Position numbers and translations under genes: made by a program | Notes under the pieces: generated by a model | Told to the model about the DNA's origin: nothing | What the model saw: the letters and a program-made list of their open reading frames with translations, nothing else | Database searches by the model: none | Source: Rhizoctonia solani | Taxonomy: Eukaryota > Basidiomycota > Agaricomycetes > Cantharellales > Ceratobasidiaceae | NCBI RefSeq assembly: GCF_016906535.1 | Contig: NC_057370.1 | Span: 1,054,001-1,118,000, forward strand | Length of the DNA: 64,000 nucleotides | Direction: 5' to 3' | In this document: one piece after another, positions 19,702-33,840 of the stretch | Position numbering within the stretch: the stretch's first letter is position 1 | Layout: each line of letters starts with the position of its first letter

Positions 19702-20965
19702 CCGCTCCGGATAAATATGTAATTACGTCGTTCGCCAGGATAGAGGCCGGATGAGGTGTCTCTGGCCTGTTGGGAAACCTAAATTGTCTGGACACCGGGC
19801 TTGCTCTTGAGTCAAGGTGGAGATTCGGGTTCGGGCTTAGAGTCGGTTTCGGGCGCGAGTTCGGGGTGGTAGGATGGGAATATTCGCGGGTTCAACACTT
19901 CCTATTATAGTATACGGTAGAGTCAGCCGAGCCAATGAAATCCAAATCAACGAAAGAAGAGTTAGGTGCGAAGGTAAGGACGATAAGGCCACACCCAAAG
20001 ATCAAGAAGTGCAGCAGGCGTTGTGAACATATATCCAACTTATCTCACAACCCAGCATATACCAACACTACCCCGGTGTACCACATTCATAAAATCTAGC
20101 ATTCTACTCACCACTGATATCGTCGTCTTGTTCTTGGGATAAAGAGGGGAACAGCCAACTCGCCAGGCTTTGCTGTACTTTTATAATTAAAATCGTTTGG
20201 AGCTAAGAGTTCGGGACGGCAAATGTTATTAGTAGCAAGCGCCCGCGCGCTCCGCGCGGTATGTGTAATAATGCCGTTGCATATAGCTCAAGCTTTGACA
20301 TATTTTCAGACTATTACGGGTCAACGCCAAGGGCCCTGGGGGCGATGAGAGCACTGCAGATCGCAGTTGATCCAGGAATAGTAGAACCGCGTGTTCAATG
20401 AGCCTGCACAGTCGCGCGATTCGAGACTGTCGGCTGCGAGCAGTGTAAATCTAAATTGACCCGCCGGTAGTTCTGATCTGGACTCTTATTGTCCGGGGAA
20501 GGTAACATCACAATGCTATGGGTTGTTTACCATAAGGATGAGGTATATGCGCAGAGCTCACCATCCGGTACCCTACGGGCTTGAGCCCTTCGATCTACGG
20601 ACACCCCACTATCAGAGCCAACTGGTAGATTCGGTACACCAGTGGATAAACCATCTTACTTTCAGGTCTCTGGCAATATTGTAGTAAACGCGTGGAGATC
20701 AGAGGCGCGGTACGCTGGGATGACGCTGAGAGCAGAAAATGAGATATATATGTATGTGTATGCGTAGATATATGTGGAGATAGGATAGAAAGCAGAACGA
20801 GAGTGTGATGCGACGAGAAAAAACGAGACCAACGAACGACACCGATGTGTTGTATATACTAGGATGAGATGAGATCTAGGGAGAGTTGAATTGCACAACA
20901 ATGCAAGAGAAAGAAAACGGAGAGTCAAGGCGAGACTAAATGTGAGGGCTATAATATACACTCTA
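19702..20965. other. Intergenic region with Helitron-like end
   Basis: 1.26 kb without a supported gene. It holds the 5' region of the DUF2985 gene, the hairpin/CTAA motif at 20228-20259, and the 3' region of FMP27. The minus ORF reaching 20662 runs through an intron of FMP27 and is not real at its end. Confidence 0.5.
20228..20259 (-). mobile_element. Helitron-like 3' terminus
   Basis: On the minus strand a GC hairpin (7-bp arms CCGCGCG/CGCGCGG, 3-base loop, 20259-20243) is followed after 10 bases by CTAA (20232-20229) and a T. This is the known Helitron 3' layout: a short hairpin about 10-12 bases before CTRR, inserted at A/T. The 5' TC end was not located and no Rep/helicase gene is nearby, so only a terminus of a non-autonomous copy can be claimed. 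Confidence 0.4.
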
Positions 20966-23900
20966 TCATTGGAATTGCTGTTGCATCTTTGCGTTGGCAC
21001 TGATTGTTCTTTGTCTGGGATTAGAAACGGACGGAGGGAGAGGGGGTACTTCGGGAACATCCAACGTACGACGAGGTGTTCCCTGTGAAAAAGGCTTGTA
21101 TCAGCATGAAGCCACCTCGACACGATCGAGTTACTCACATCATCAACGGGAGAATCCTTTTTCTTCTTCTTGAACAAGCTTAAAACCCGCTCTCGTGTGG
21201 GTCTATGACTGCCTGTATGGCCGCTACGCACTGATACAGGCGGAGGCGACGGTGGACTCGGGAACGAGAGAGCCGGTGCCTGTCCATCACGAGACCGCCT
21301 TCCTCCCCAATCAATCGACGTCGATCGGCCGCTGCGACTAGTTGTCGATGGCCTTCCTTCGCTATCGGCACTGGCCGGGAACGCATAACTACTGCCCTCT
21401 CGTGATGAAGATATCGAATTTGGCGTTGGCGAGGGCTCTTGATCGCTAGGGAACCCAATTGGACTGCCGTTCTCCGGAAGTGATGGCCGCTGTGGTCTCG
21501 TATCCGGAGAAGGTTCATGACGATGGAATAATGCGAGACCCGAGTCACTAGCTACCATCAGATCTTGGTCTACCGGCGAATCGAGTGGTTCTTTCTCTAT
21601 TTCTGGTGAAGGCAGGGCTTGTTTGGCCGTTTTGTCTTTTGGCCGTTTATGCATCCACTTTTCGTGAGGAAGGAATCGCTTGGGTGTAATAATTTTTGCC
21701 TTGGTGAATATCTCGCGGAGGAGTGCTCCCTTTTGTGCCCAGGCTGCCCTGTAGATGTCTGAAAAAGTGATTAGCAGCGGAGCAGTTAGAAAAAGGAACC
21801 GACGCACCTTTTCTCAGTGTCTCAAGCATATCTTCGAACTGAAATATTGATTAGAACAGATGAATGAACAAGATGCCAACGCAACTCACGCTCCACGTTT
21901 CGTTTTGGTAGGCAAAGGCTGGAGTTTCAAATCTGAAATCGTCCAAGTCTGGCACGGTGGTCAAGCTCATTGGTGTGTCTCGCTATAGTAGGATTGTTAG
22001 TAGTGGCTCCACCATGTTGCTATATTATGCCTTACTTTGTAGCTCAGAGCAAGCGCGAGGCTGGCAAAGCGTTAGTCGAATAGACTTCTATAGTGTGGTG
22101 AATTATACCTACCCGGAAACCTTCACGTATACAAATGTCCTGTTCTTCGAGGCTCGGACACGCATTTCGTTGGCATCGTCTTTTGCCTCCAATTCTCTCT
22201 CCCTTTCTCGCTCCTTGTCTTTATCCCCTGTTGTCGGACGAGTCACCGCTGTACGGGAAGCGCCCTTAGACGGTGTACCCGGCCGTTTAGCCTCAGTTCG
22301 GAGTGCATTAGAAGAACGAGATCTAGGGATCGGTCTGCGTCCTTCCAGACCCAAGTCGTCGCCAACTATAGCTGGGCTGGATGCCGCCGCCGCCTCTTGG
22401 AGATCGGTATGTGAGGTCGCGCGTTTCTTGAGGGTCCGTGGGCGCGCTTCGCTAGCGCTTTCTAGCGAAGTGTTATCGAGTGATGCACGCGGAATCCCAG
22501 CAATTCCTGATCCAATTCCTAGACCGACCCCTGCTATCGTCCCAACAGAGGAACGCGACTTGTGGCCTGGACCGACTGTTGCTGAATAAGAGGTCCTAGG
22601 GGTACTTGGCCTCGAAGGTCTTGTAGGATTTGAAGTGGCAGACGGTTTTCCATTGGCTTCGACAAGAGCCTCCCGGCGGGAGAATATGTAGGATAAGATC
22701 TTTCGCCCAAGCTTACGCTCAAATTGAAGCCGGATAGGATGAAGGTCTAGTACGAACGAATTGACGATCGGAATACCACCGACGGGAGCAAGAATGGACC
22801 ACTCGGCTTGGGCGAATAATGATTTCTAAAACGTGTCTCAGCATGCGCTTGTGTACGCCAGACATTTTGGACGTACCGCAACCATAGGATGGGAAGATGC
22901 TTTGTCGAACTTGATAAGCATTTCGGGGAAAATCGCATCCGGTGAACTATCCAGTGCCTGTAAATCGTTGATAACCAACTTGTGCGCCGCAGAGCTATCT
23001 TTCTGACTGTGCCATGCATACTCGATTCCCCGGACTGTGAGTTTAGCCAAGGTATCATCGGTTGTTTCAAGCATCTTCCAAGAAACTTCCTTGACGAATG
23101 CGTCGAAACGCATATTGGACTTGGTTTCGTCGGTTGAATTCTCGTCTTGTTCTTGTACAAGTCGGATGGCCTTGAAAATGAGGTTCAACTCTTCGGCCAG
23201 CAGGAATATGTGCGCCCGGTTAATTAAACGGTTATCGGCTAGTTCCTTCTTGGGTGATAGTGCAAGCTGAACTTCGTCGTCAAGGAGGGCCCGCAATCGT
23301 GTCTGGAGGTCCGAAACAACATTGGCGGATGCCATGAAATCCTTGAAGTCGTAACTGTACATGAACGTCTGGAGTTGGCGGTTGCGTTCCCGTTGATCGG
23401 GGTCCATGTATAACAATAAATCGGACACGATATTATAGATGGCTCCGAAGTTCTGAGCATTAGCGGATACCGCGAGCTGATCAACGTTCAGGATAATTCG
23501 ATCCTACAAATTGTGTTAGTACATGGTCCTAAGAAAGCGATCTAAATCTGCACATTTTGAGCTTGAAGATGATTATTGATATCGGAATCCTCTGCAGTAG
23601 CATTAGTCGCAGAAGTGACCTTGTTCCGTAGACGCAACCGATTGAATTTGTCGTACTGATCACGGGGTTAATATTGCTCTGTGTTCCGGTGAAAATACAA
23701 ACCTGAAGAGTTGCATCTGTCTGAGGTACAAGTCGATCAAAGTCACTACTCTCGCAACGTCGGTCCAGTAATACCTCGAGAGGAACTTCGTAGGGAGTGG
23801 CATTGACAGATCGGTCACGGTCGTGGGAAGGAGAGAATATTTGGAGGCCTTTCAACGATCCATAATTACTGCAAGTTTACTCAGCATACACCCCTCCATG

Positions 23901-26900
23901 CAGAAAACAAGTACACACCGTTTCATGATGTTTGCGTTGATCGGATCAGCCGTGAGGCCATCCACGAAGTGTTTATCCAGGATGGCAAACGTCTGGAGGG
24001 ATGCATAACCGACCGTAATCACCAGTATAGAATCATCGTCAGCCGTACTCCTCAAAGTGAACTGTGGATTCAAGAGCAAACACATATGGCTCTTGTTGAC
24101 GATTATATCTTCGGTCTTCCAACCGCTAGCTGGTTCGATTTCTCCTTGAGCTTGACATTTGATTGGTTGAGGTACATCGATAACTTGAGGCGCGGAGTCC
24201 CGAGATCCACCATCTGCCGTGAATATCTTCCGGATGGTATGGGCAGCAGCTTGAGCGCGGTTTCGTGGAGTTGGGCCGTTCTCTGAATCCTGAGACATCC
24301 GCGGTAACTTGGATGCAAGGGAAGGAGATTGTTCACGGATGAAACGAACAGCTCGTTCTGATAAGTGATACTCGAACCCTCGCCGATGACGCGAAGAGTA
24401 GTAGTAGTCAAGGATAATCTACGGGATGTCAGTAGGTAACCAAGCCTGAAATAGATATGCATACATTGCGAGTATAATTATTCAAATGAACTTGGGGGCA
24501 ATGAATTTGGTATATGTTGTCGAATTGGGACCAATCGATCCCATCTCTATCCTGAGTAGGATAGTCGTACGGTAATGAGCCAGTGGAAATGCGTGCTTCG
24601 TCATTCATTGCACGATGCGCCTGGTGCACTTCCAGATTTTCAAGACTTTCCAGATGCTCACGTAGCAGTTCAATCTTCTTCTCGAGGGCTTGTTGGCGAG
24701 TTTGAAGGACCTCATCCTGGAAATTAAACCTCAGCTGTTGGAATACAACCCACCGGGGGGAGACTTGGACACACCTCTTTTTTCCCTTGACGATTCGACG
24801 TAGATATCTTAACATCTTCTTGGAAGGAAAGGACGTCCGAAAGCTCTTCTTCAAGCACCTTGAGCCTCTGTGAGCATAAGGCTGCTTGAACCTGGATGGT
24901 TGCTACCCATAGAGTTAGAGTACTGTGCTATTATTGTGAATGGGAACGGACTCACAATCTTCGGTTCCCATCAAGCATATATGTGTGTTCTCATTTCCGA
25001 ATGGTGACGAACTTTTCTCAGGAATCGAGCAAGTTGTATGCGCCGGTCCATGGGTGATTGGATGTTCTGGTTTTTTAAAGTATGTAATTCTCGGGCAAGA
25101 CGCGACGGTGAATAACCAAAGGGCTGGATTGCTGTCCTCGGGCGTCCAATCTGTTTCAACAAAATCATCTAGATCCACCCAGCGCGAATGCATAGGCTCC
25201 TTTGAGGAAGCAGGCAAAGGAGGACGAGCAGAAGACGAGGTCTCAAAATCCCCGCTGGGTAGAGGGGGCAAATCAACCGCAGGTTTTTCGGGTTCCCTAA
25301 ACCGAGCGAGCATAGCACGTAAATCAAGCCCTTTGGCAGCCACTTCCGCTGCGTAGAATGGCTTGTGAGCCTTCTTCTTTGAATCACCAGTAACTTCATT
25401 CTTTATGAGTTCAATCTCATCGCGCTGGTGAAGATCCGCCTGGAAGGTTTCAACCATAGCTTTGATTCCAACGCATGGAGTTATACCAGTCGCCCAGGAC
25501 GTTCGAGAATCTTGGCGGTAGACATGCGAGATGAAGAGCGGGGACAGAGAAAAGCGGTACTTGAGGGTGACCAAATGCCGGGTAAACTTGAGCGGAGGCG
25601 GTTTATCAGACGGATATAGCGAACCCTGGCGTATGGGAAGTAACATAGGCCCATTGGGTGGGTTGAACACATGCCACCAGGAGAAGAAGTGAGCGAAAGC
25701 TTTGGGACTAAGGTGGAAACTATTGTAGCCTGTTTTTGAAAGCGAGGAGTTGCTGGGCGAAATGAGCGAGACAGAGAAATGGATAAAATTCGACCGAAAG
25801 CCAGCGAACGAATCGATTTCAGGGTCGGCAGTACTCGGTCGGAGTTTGACCTCATAATGGGGGCGGAAGGTGAACAGTCTACAGGAATCGTCCATAGTGT
25901 GACGGATAGTGCAGTCCGACCCACATTTCCGTTCTAATGCGAATCCCAAACCGAGTTTGACTCCATTCGTAAGCTTTGCACATATCTTCTGCATCTGGGA
26001 CTGATGGCCGCCTGTGGCTGAGACCCCTGTTGCTGATGTACTACCTAAGCGATGATCCGCAAAAGTAGGCAAGCTGAAAGAGCGGTTGGGGTCAAAAGCG
26101 GGCGCAGCTAAGAAAGAAACACCTACTTGGGGATCCCAAGAACCATGCGCTCTCCTCGAAATTGGACCAACTCCTTTTCTTCAGGATAGTATCCCATGGT
26201 TATTTCAGGATGACCGCTCCAACTTAGGGCAAACCCAGCACCGTTACCGGAGATTTCGTAGGGATCTCTCGATCCTAAAGCCAATTCAGAAAATGAGCAC
26301 ACGGGTTTGGCTTTTTGGACTCGCCTTTGATAAGCAAATTCAAGCCTGCAACGAACGAAATCCGTAGTTTCCCATGTAACGAAAGACGCATCTTATCCCA
26401 AAATCCAAGCGGGGTCGACGGGTCCGAGACGGGTGGGTAAGTGAATCGACGATTCGCATCACGTCGGCGACACAGGGCTGGTACGACACACCCCACGAGA
26501 TATCGGTGGCAAAGGAAGATGTCACATGGACCTCTGGGTTGGCATATGTTTTGACGGGCATCCCAGTCTTGGGCACGAGGATCGAAAAGCCGACTTGCTC
26601 GGGCACACCCAGGCCCTCAGGTACCACCGTTGTTGGTAGCCATTCAACCGAGTCATTCGGCCCAATTTCTTCAGCTATCACCAAGTCGGCAGTCGCAGTC
26701 CAAGAAGGAGCTTGATCCTGATTAGGACGAACGTGAAGCAAAGGAATTGGATAGTCGCGTAGCGTTACCAATGCGTAGCGCATTTCCCAGCGGATGTTCA
26801 GCGGAACCAGGAGCGTGTACTCAGTATCGAGGGGTAATTCGCCTGTGCGTTTCAGGAATTCTGGGAGCGACGAGCCCGTCTCACCAAATGTTGGTTGCGC

Positions 26901-29900
26901 TAGTTCGACCCGAACTCCGTCAAACAGCAATCTAATCAACGGCGGGACGACCTCGGCTGGACGAATGTCTAAAGGAATACCAGGTTTGTGTTCGAGAGAG
27001 CCTGGTATTTGACCAATGTAACGGAGCTGGGTTTCTTCATGCTTTGTAAGTGCTTTCTTGCCGTTGGCGAATGCTTCAAACCAAGCGCTCGAATTGAATT
27101 GTTGCAGCCGCCGATAAGCTTCTACTCCATCTACTGTATGTCTGTTGGTAAAGTGCCACTCGCGAGAACCAGTTGAGTGAGACGCTTGGCCGGAATCATC
27201 CATGATCTCCATTTCTATAGCTTGAAGTTTTGCGGCGAAAGCCTCCTCTCTAATCAGCCTTTCTTGTTGTTCCTTGAAACCGGCCCTCCAAAGAAGCGAT
27301 AGCTTGGTTTCGAAAGGATCGTCCACGGCTTCGATGACCAGGGCATTGATAGCGATCACCAAGGGAGGGACACGTTTTGCATCCTCAGCCGGGGGCGTCT
27401 CCATTGCAACAAAATGTCCGACGCGAGCTATGTGAGCCAAATGCTTGATAGTTTTGACCGAGAGTGATATCTCCTGAATCAAACTAGCCAAAGAGTACTC
27501 GTGAGGTATACGAAGTCGAGCGCCTTGTGCGATAATCGATATTCTTTCGGACTCGTCCGGCGGTGCCACAAGTTCAAAGTGACGCAGGCGAAGCATTTCG
27601 TCCCATTTGCCGTCCTCGGAGCGAACCCACCCATGGAGAAGAGCAAATGACACCTCGTGGTGAGGTTCCCGAATTACGAGTTTGAGTTTGTCGAGGCGGA
27701 GGTATACCTTTTGTGTTCCTGGCAAGTCTACGTGAGCTTCGATGTGTTCTACATGACCAGTAACTTGCACAACAAAGTCATGTTTGGAAGGCGAAGTTGG
27801 TTTCGGCCGAGAAGATGATGATGACGGTGACGATGATCTGAGCCGTAGTAGCGCAGTAGATGAAAGCAAGAGACAATACGCATGGTGGACTGACAAATTG
27901 AGTCTGACTCGAGGAACATGAGCCACCACTCGGCACGAATCATGGTACAGCCCAGGTTGAGACGCAGTGGTTCGTTTCAATAGAATATCTACCCGGATGA
28001 CCGGAATGTACAAGAGTGCAGTTGGAGTTGTTGGTTCCTTATCGCGCAGCTTCGGTTCCCAATCGCAGAGCGGAACAAAGGCGGCACCGTAGTCGACGAT
28101 GGGGCGCGCTTGGAGATTGAACACGTCTAGTCGCGCCAGGCACCCTGTTCTCCAAGATTCTGGCGCAGTTCATGGGATATAGAGACCGATTCAGAGAGGA
28201 TGTCGTTCGGCCCTGCCAGCTCCTCGCGTAGCCTATCCGAAGCAAAACGCTCGCTACGGGTACGGGAACTATGTATCCGGTCATGCATGGAAGAATAGCC
28301 AACTGAAACTCCGGTACGAAGCTCAATACCTCGTTTGACGAGCTTGACATTTCCTGGCGCAAGGTCGCGACCGGATGCTAGGCACGAGATGGTGGCGATA
28401 GCAAAGTGTGTGCATATTCCCGCAGGCAGGTTCGCGAGCAAGGGTTTCTCGGATGGTGGTTGCGACTGTGGAGGTTCGATGTCGCTTGGTGGAATGGCTG
28501 AAAGTATGTCGGGGATGATACTCAAAGCTTCGGGATTGGTAAGGTCTACAGCAAAAGTATCTGATATGCACCGGAGGTGGGCTAAGACAGTCTGGCTATC
28601 TATGCAGGCCTTGGAAGCACCATCGGGTAGTGCCGCGAGGATATCACCATCCACATGAAGATCGACCTGAGATAAACGAACAATACTGTGACGACCGGGC
28701 TGAGATTTCGGAACCCTGTCTTCGAATATAGCTTGCAAATCAACAGGCCCGGCGGAACCAGTAATATCGAATTGCAAGGCATAGGGAGAATCGACGAGAT
28801 TGAGCGATTCGGTGTACGGCTGCCGAGAATGATCGCGACGGGACCAAGGCCTAGCGACGAACTCTGAACGCCCCTGGATTCCAATGTGAGGGACACGAAG
28901 GTGAAGGCCTGCCAGAGTTGGGCTCTGCGAACCATGGCCATCCAGACAAAACAGAAAGTTGAACCCTCCAGTTTGGATGTCGACAATCAAACGAGGTATA
29001 TGCATGATAGGCGATCTTGTAGGAACAGGCCTTGTGGATGGTGGTGACTGGAAATTTGCGGCCAGCGCCTTCAACGCATATACGTCCTTCATAGTGCTGC
29101 TGACAACCAGCGGATCAACCTTGGCCTCAATGACAAGAAGGCATTCGTTTGGATTCATTCGATGCGACTCGGGCCATACAGTTGTCAGTGCGCTCAAAGC
29201 AAAACTGTCAAGTGTCAAGAGTGGCACCACACCATGTCCAGACGAAGCTATCCATCCCAAGCTTGTCGTCCCGAACCCAGCGTTGAACGCTTGCTTCGGC
29301 CTTTCCGCCCAAGGCTGATTTTCCGAGCCATTTACGATGCAGTTCATGTACTTCCGGGTTGCTGACTTCGCCTTTAAGGAACACATCTTTAATGGAGAAA
29401 CGCAGGCGGTTCGGGACGTCTCCTGTTGTCACTGTGCTTCCCCCAGCTACAAATTCGAGAGTAGGAAGTCGGAAATCTATTCCCTTGAAGACTTCGGTAA
29501 AATTCTGCAAAGCATCAGCGGGTACACAATTAGTCACGAACCAAGATTCTCACCAATGTTCCGCGCTTCCTGGCTCGCTCCCGGAAACGACGACGATACT
29601 GCGGCCAGCACATAAGCAAATCTAGTGTACCACAAGAACAAACTTGGTCTTACCTGTAAGACCAACGCTGTTGTAGTAGGAGATAGAAGTGGCGACATGG
29701 TCGGTGATAAAAGTGGTGATATAGGCTCCTCTGCGATCGCGTCCATGGGAGACGGACTCGCTCCTTGGCTAGTCCGTTTCGGACCCAGAACCTCCGAGAT
29801 TTTGCGCGCCGATAAAACTATATTATCAACGTCGACCAAGAGCGCGCCTAATGACGCAGCCAAATCCATGCTTTGGCGCTCAAACGTTGCTCGTCCAGGG

Positions 29901-30874
29901 ATAAAATTGACGGAACCTTTCAGCCAACATGGTCCATCTATACTGAATACAGGGATTGCAGGGGAGAGTGTGATGGTCGTGCCGGCATCGCCAGACGACG
30001 TGCTGGGACGAATGGTACCTCCTGTACGGCCCACATTGATTGAAACGCCAGAAAACACATGGGTGCGCCCCCAAGCACGATTCCAAGTTCGATCCCAACT
30101 TCCTTTCAATCTGAATCTCCAGTTCCCCATCCGAGAAAGCCGGCGCAAGGCGGGTGTATCAGCGTCTTCAGGCGTGGAGTCATCAATAACCCTCTCGAGC
30201 TGAGTAAACTTGACCTGGGTCGACACTCGTACTCGTTCGACTGATAGTGTAAAGTCTTGGGCCTTTGGTACCGTCAAATTGGCATGCTTGAGTTCGAATT
30301 CGACAGCCTGCATCAGAGTCGGGAGGAAACGAATAACAATTCGGAAGGCGGCGACAAACAAGATACGAAAGACGGGTCGCAAGAGGCTATCTATGTTACG
30401 CGCCAATGATGGTGCAATGCGTTTGAGTATGGTTAATGGGGGAGCAACGGTATCATTTGTGGGATTAGTGAACAAGGCGAAATTCTGGATGCTGAATCTC
30501 GAACGGCGAGATCGTAGAGAATGAACGTCTTTCGGAGCTGGTGGATTTTTCAGTTGGAGTACGGGCTTCTTTGGGGTGTCCAAGCTCCCTTCGAACAAAC
30601 GACATGTCACATCCGAGACCTGGATACTGCAGCGAAACGCGAGCCATCCCGATGCATTAGGTTGTCTTCCAAAGGAGAGGCCAATACGATCGATTTCGAT
30701 AGCATGCGCTCCTCGCGTTATTCGAAATCCACGTATTGAGCGAAGACTGACTGATTTTACGGAGCACCCAGGAACTAGTTTGTTGACCAAGTAGGGGCCT
30801 CGGAAGCTTACAGCAAGGTAGAGCGCAGTTACTCCCAGCCCCAACAGAAACGATATGATTAAAATAAAAGCCAT
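20966..30874 (-). CDS. FMP27: Fmp27/BLTP2-type bridge-like lipid-transfer protein
   Basis: Giant multi-exon gene, roughly 2,900 codons after removing short introns. It starts with a membrane anchor (MAFILIISFLLGLGVTALYL) followed by GFRITRG and IEIDRIGLSFGR, the usual Fmp27/Hobbit N-terminus. The GFWDK motif naming one Fmp27 domain is at 26406-26392. Further on come TYFKKPEHPITHG and, near the end, DIYRAAWAQKGALLREIF and EKWMHKRPKD. A Ser/Pro-rich tail is joined by an intron (about 21136-21083) to a last exon ending at the TGA 20966-20968. Family knowledge: these rod-like proteins form a hydrophobic groove bridging ER and plasma membrane and move phospholipids. No interrupting stop was noticed, though not every junction was traced. 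Confidence 0.85.
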
Positions 30875-31298
30875 TTCTCACTACTGAAACCAGTCAACTC
30901 ACAACCGCCTAAAAGGCAGACCGACTCACCGAAACGGACTAGAATACGACAACCAAGTTAAACGCCGAGTGAGACGCCGCTCGGGCGATGGTCCCACCCT
31001 TCAACAAGAGTTGGGCCTATAATGCAAATAGCTTATGCCCGAAGATAGTATGTAGGGCAGCACACGCGACAGAGGTCTTGGGTGTCGGAGGACAGAGTCG
31101 TTGGTGGTAAAAGTAGAAGATTGACAACCTTACTGACAGCCATGTAAACACGTACATCCATGGCATAATGACATAATCGAATCCTAAAGCTGATTTACAA
31201 TTCGATCATGTGGCGAAACGCGCCACGTTTGATGCTCGGCAACGGCATCTTCCATTATAATCAAAGAGATATAAATATGTAAGTCCAAGCGCAATCTG
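30875..31298. other. Intergenic region FMP27-DPB2
   Basis: 424 bp between two minus-strand genes: 5' region of FMP27 and 3' flank of DPB2. No gene seen. Confidence 0.5.
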
Positions 31299-33443
31299 TC
31301 AATCCTCATCCAGATCCAACTCTGAGGGTTCGCTAATTTTATCCTGAGGAAGCCACATTGAAAACCCATATGAAGAACCGAGGAAAGACCCTGGGTTGAA
31401 GACATGACAGCCCTCGTAGGTAAGCTCATATCGCTCGTATTTGTCCGCCAGCACAACCTAGTAGGGTGACAGTTAGATAGCGTCCACGGAGGTTGATAAC
31501 ACCGGATACTTACCGCCGTAGGCATTGGATACAAACGAAGCGACTGATCAAACTCCCACAAGGTTGGCTGTATATTCAACGAAATCGGGGATAAATGCGC
31601 CTGATCTAAAAGCGTTTGTACAAGCTAAGAAATGAATTCTTGATGAGATATATCAGCCGTTTTGTTGTCCTAGCACACTCACGTATTTCTTCAAGTCGGC
31701 ATCTCCGACTGCACGCTTGACCCCTACGAGATTCCGGAGCATACGACTCATCATATCCTCGCGATAGATGACGATCTCCTGGGAAAAGAATTTTATACGG
31801 CATGGATTCGATGTGAAATGAACCCGAGGTAATCTGGCTCTTATTTTGGCTGTAAACGTATCTGGGATACCAGGTCGAGGGAGGGTCGAAGAGCCCCATG
31901 GATCCAATGGGCCAGGCACAAACACAAAATGAGATTTCTCGATAATCGGTCGATATTCCGGCAACGTTAACAAGTCTGCCAATGCATCAAAGTATTCTAA
32001 CACTTTTTTCAGCTCATTGTAACTCGATGTTAAACTATTCACGGACCTGTATATCGAAGCAGTGCATCTCCAGAGCCCTGGCCAATCCCTCGAGTAGTGA
32101 AATTACCGCAAAACACAAATACGAGGGGTATCCATTCTTGGTCAAGGCACGTCTGCAATAACTTATGAAGTCCCAACGTCGTTCGAGGATGATCAAGCCA
32201 GAGATCCGAAATAACCACAAACGAAGGTCTATCAAGTCTTTGAAGGCGTGTTTCCAACTTGGCCTGTGGCAGAGTTAGGTTATTCAACTCAAGAAACACG
32301 CTTGTACACACCTCTTCGACCAGTGTCGTAGCACCCTTCCCAAGGAAATCTACGTGACCAAAGACGGACCTGAAATCGTGAGGACAGTAGCGATGACTTG
32401 AAGTGGGCACACGCACCTTGCTATCTCGCGTTTTTCACTTGGAGGGTGTCCAATCGCCTCTACACTAAGCGTCTCTTCGTCCGTATATATCCCTTCGCAG
32501 AGCACCATCGACCCTTCAGTGAACAATCCTTCGCAAGGTCCCTAATTAAAGTGTTCAATATGGGAACCCGTCCAAAAACAAAGACTACACACTGTCGCAC
32601 GAATATCTAACTCTACCCTGCCCTCCAGATCCTCGAGGCACAGCTTTCCATCCGGCGAGTGAGCCAACATCCCAAACAACATGAATGCCTGCCCAGCCCT
32701 CCCAAGCAGATTTTTCGTGGTCGTCAACTTGCTCAAACTAGGTTAATATACACTCAGAGACAACCAAATCTGCGGACACACCTTGAGATAGCTATCCCTG
32801 TCCTTTCCAGGAACAGCAGGTGGCGAAAAGTGTTCGTTTCTTAACACAACCTGCTTAATTATGTTGTGCCGATCGCGAAGAAACTGGGCTCGCGAAGCAG
32901 GAGACCCTCCGATACTGGGTTTATTTGGACTCCTGCGAAAACGTTAGGCTCGTTCTGGGAAAAGCGCCTCAAGATCCATACTTTTCAAAAGCCTTTCTCT
33001 CGCTATTAAATGTCCACCAAGGCATGTCGAACGCATTGATAACGTGCAGATAATGGTCCGGGTTAACATCTTCCTCTGCTAAATCCTGTGTAGATCCCTC
33101 GGTGCCAATCTGCATCATCTCGTATATTCGTTCTAATATTTCGGCGGAAACAATTGCCGTGGCATCTGCACACAACCAGAGTTTTAAAAACAACCTCTGG
33201 AGAAGTATCGGGTCCAACATACCATCACGCTTCATATAGGCCTTGGCAATAAATTCCAACGACTCTTGTACCTCATCATCAGGAATATTATGTTTGTCTA
33301 GTAAGTTGTCCAAGAACGCGATCGCATCCGTGGTCAATGACAAGGAGTATTTCCGAGTAAAGACCTGGTTTCAAATGAGATTTTTGGTTACTTCTTTCGA
33401 ATAGTATACATACCTGGACCATTCCCGAGCGTCTTGTGCTCAT
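31299..33443 (-). CDS. DPB2: DNA polymerase epsilon subunit B
   Basis: Essential non-catalytic subunit of the leading-strand polymerase, linking it to the CMG helicase. The first exon is tiny ([10 protein letters not shown], 33443-33414) and is spliced to [20 protein letters not shown], the N-terminal helical domain. The middle has [12 protein letters not shown] and [13 protein letters not shown], the inactive calcineurin-like phosphatase fold of B subunits. Further on are [20 protein letters not shown] and [20 protein letters not shown], very typical of Dpb2/POLE2. The end is [16 protein letters not shown] with stop 31299-31301. About ten short introns; junctions in the middle (32420-32960) were only partly traced. 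Confidence 0.88.
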
Positions 33444-33840
33444 GGTGAAATTATTAAAGTGTGTATATGTACAAGTCCAAGTCCAAGATCGTAGAGCGAG
33501 GCTCGATTAACTGCGATCACATGACCGCGTCAAGGGAGTTTATTTGGTATTCATGATGCAGTAGTTTTAGTCTAAGCATGAGAAGTCGTATATAATTCAC
33601 GAAATAAATTCGACCAGTTACCCGATCTTAGTCATCTCCCCCGCCCATAATTAGATCATTTAAATCTGAAACGTAGCCAGGAGTTAGCAAACACAGCTTC
33701 GTTGGAATGCAACAGGGAAGCAACGGTCATATTAGATCAAGATAAACTTCAAAGGAACCCAGCTATATCATGAATGCGGGTTCCTCGTACCACTATTCTA
33801 ATCATTCCGAGAAATCGAAGTGATGATAATACTCACTCTT
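33444..33840. other. Intergenic region DPB2-COX18
   Basis: 397 bp, no gene seen; 5' region of DPB2 and 3' flank of COX18. Confidence 0.5.

Noticed and set aside
21957..22589. 210-codon plus-strand ORF
   Set aside because: Antisense to a low-complexity charged part of FMP27, which has family motifs on the minus strand on both sides.
29625..30203. 192-codon plus ORF
   Set aside because: Antisense to the N-terminal part of FMP27.
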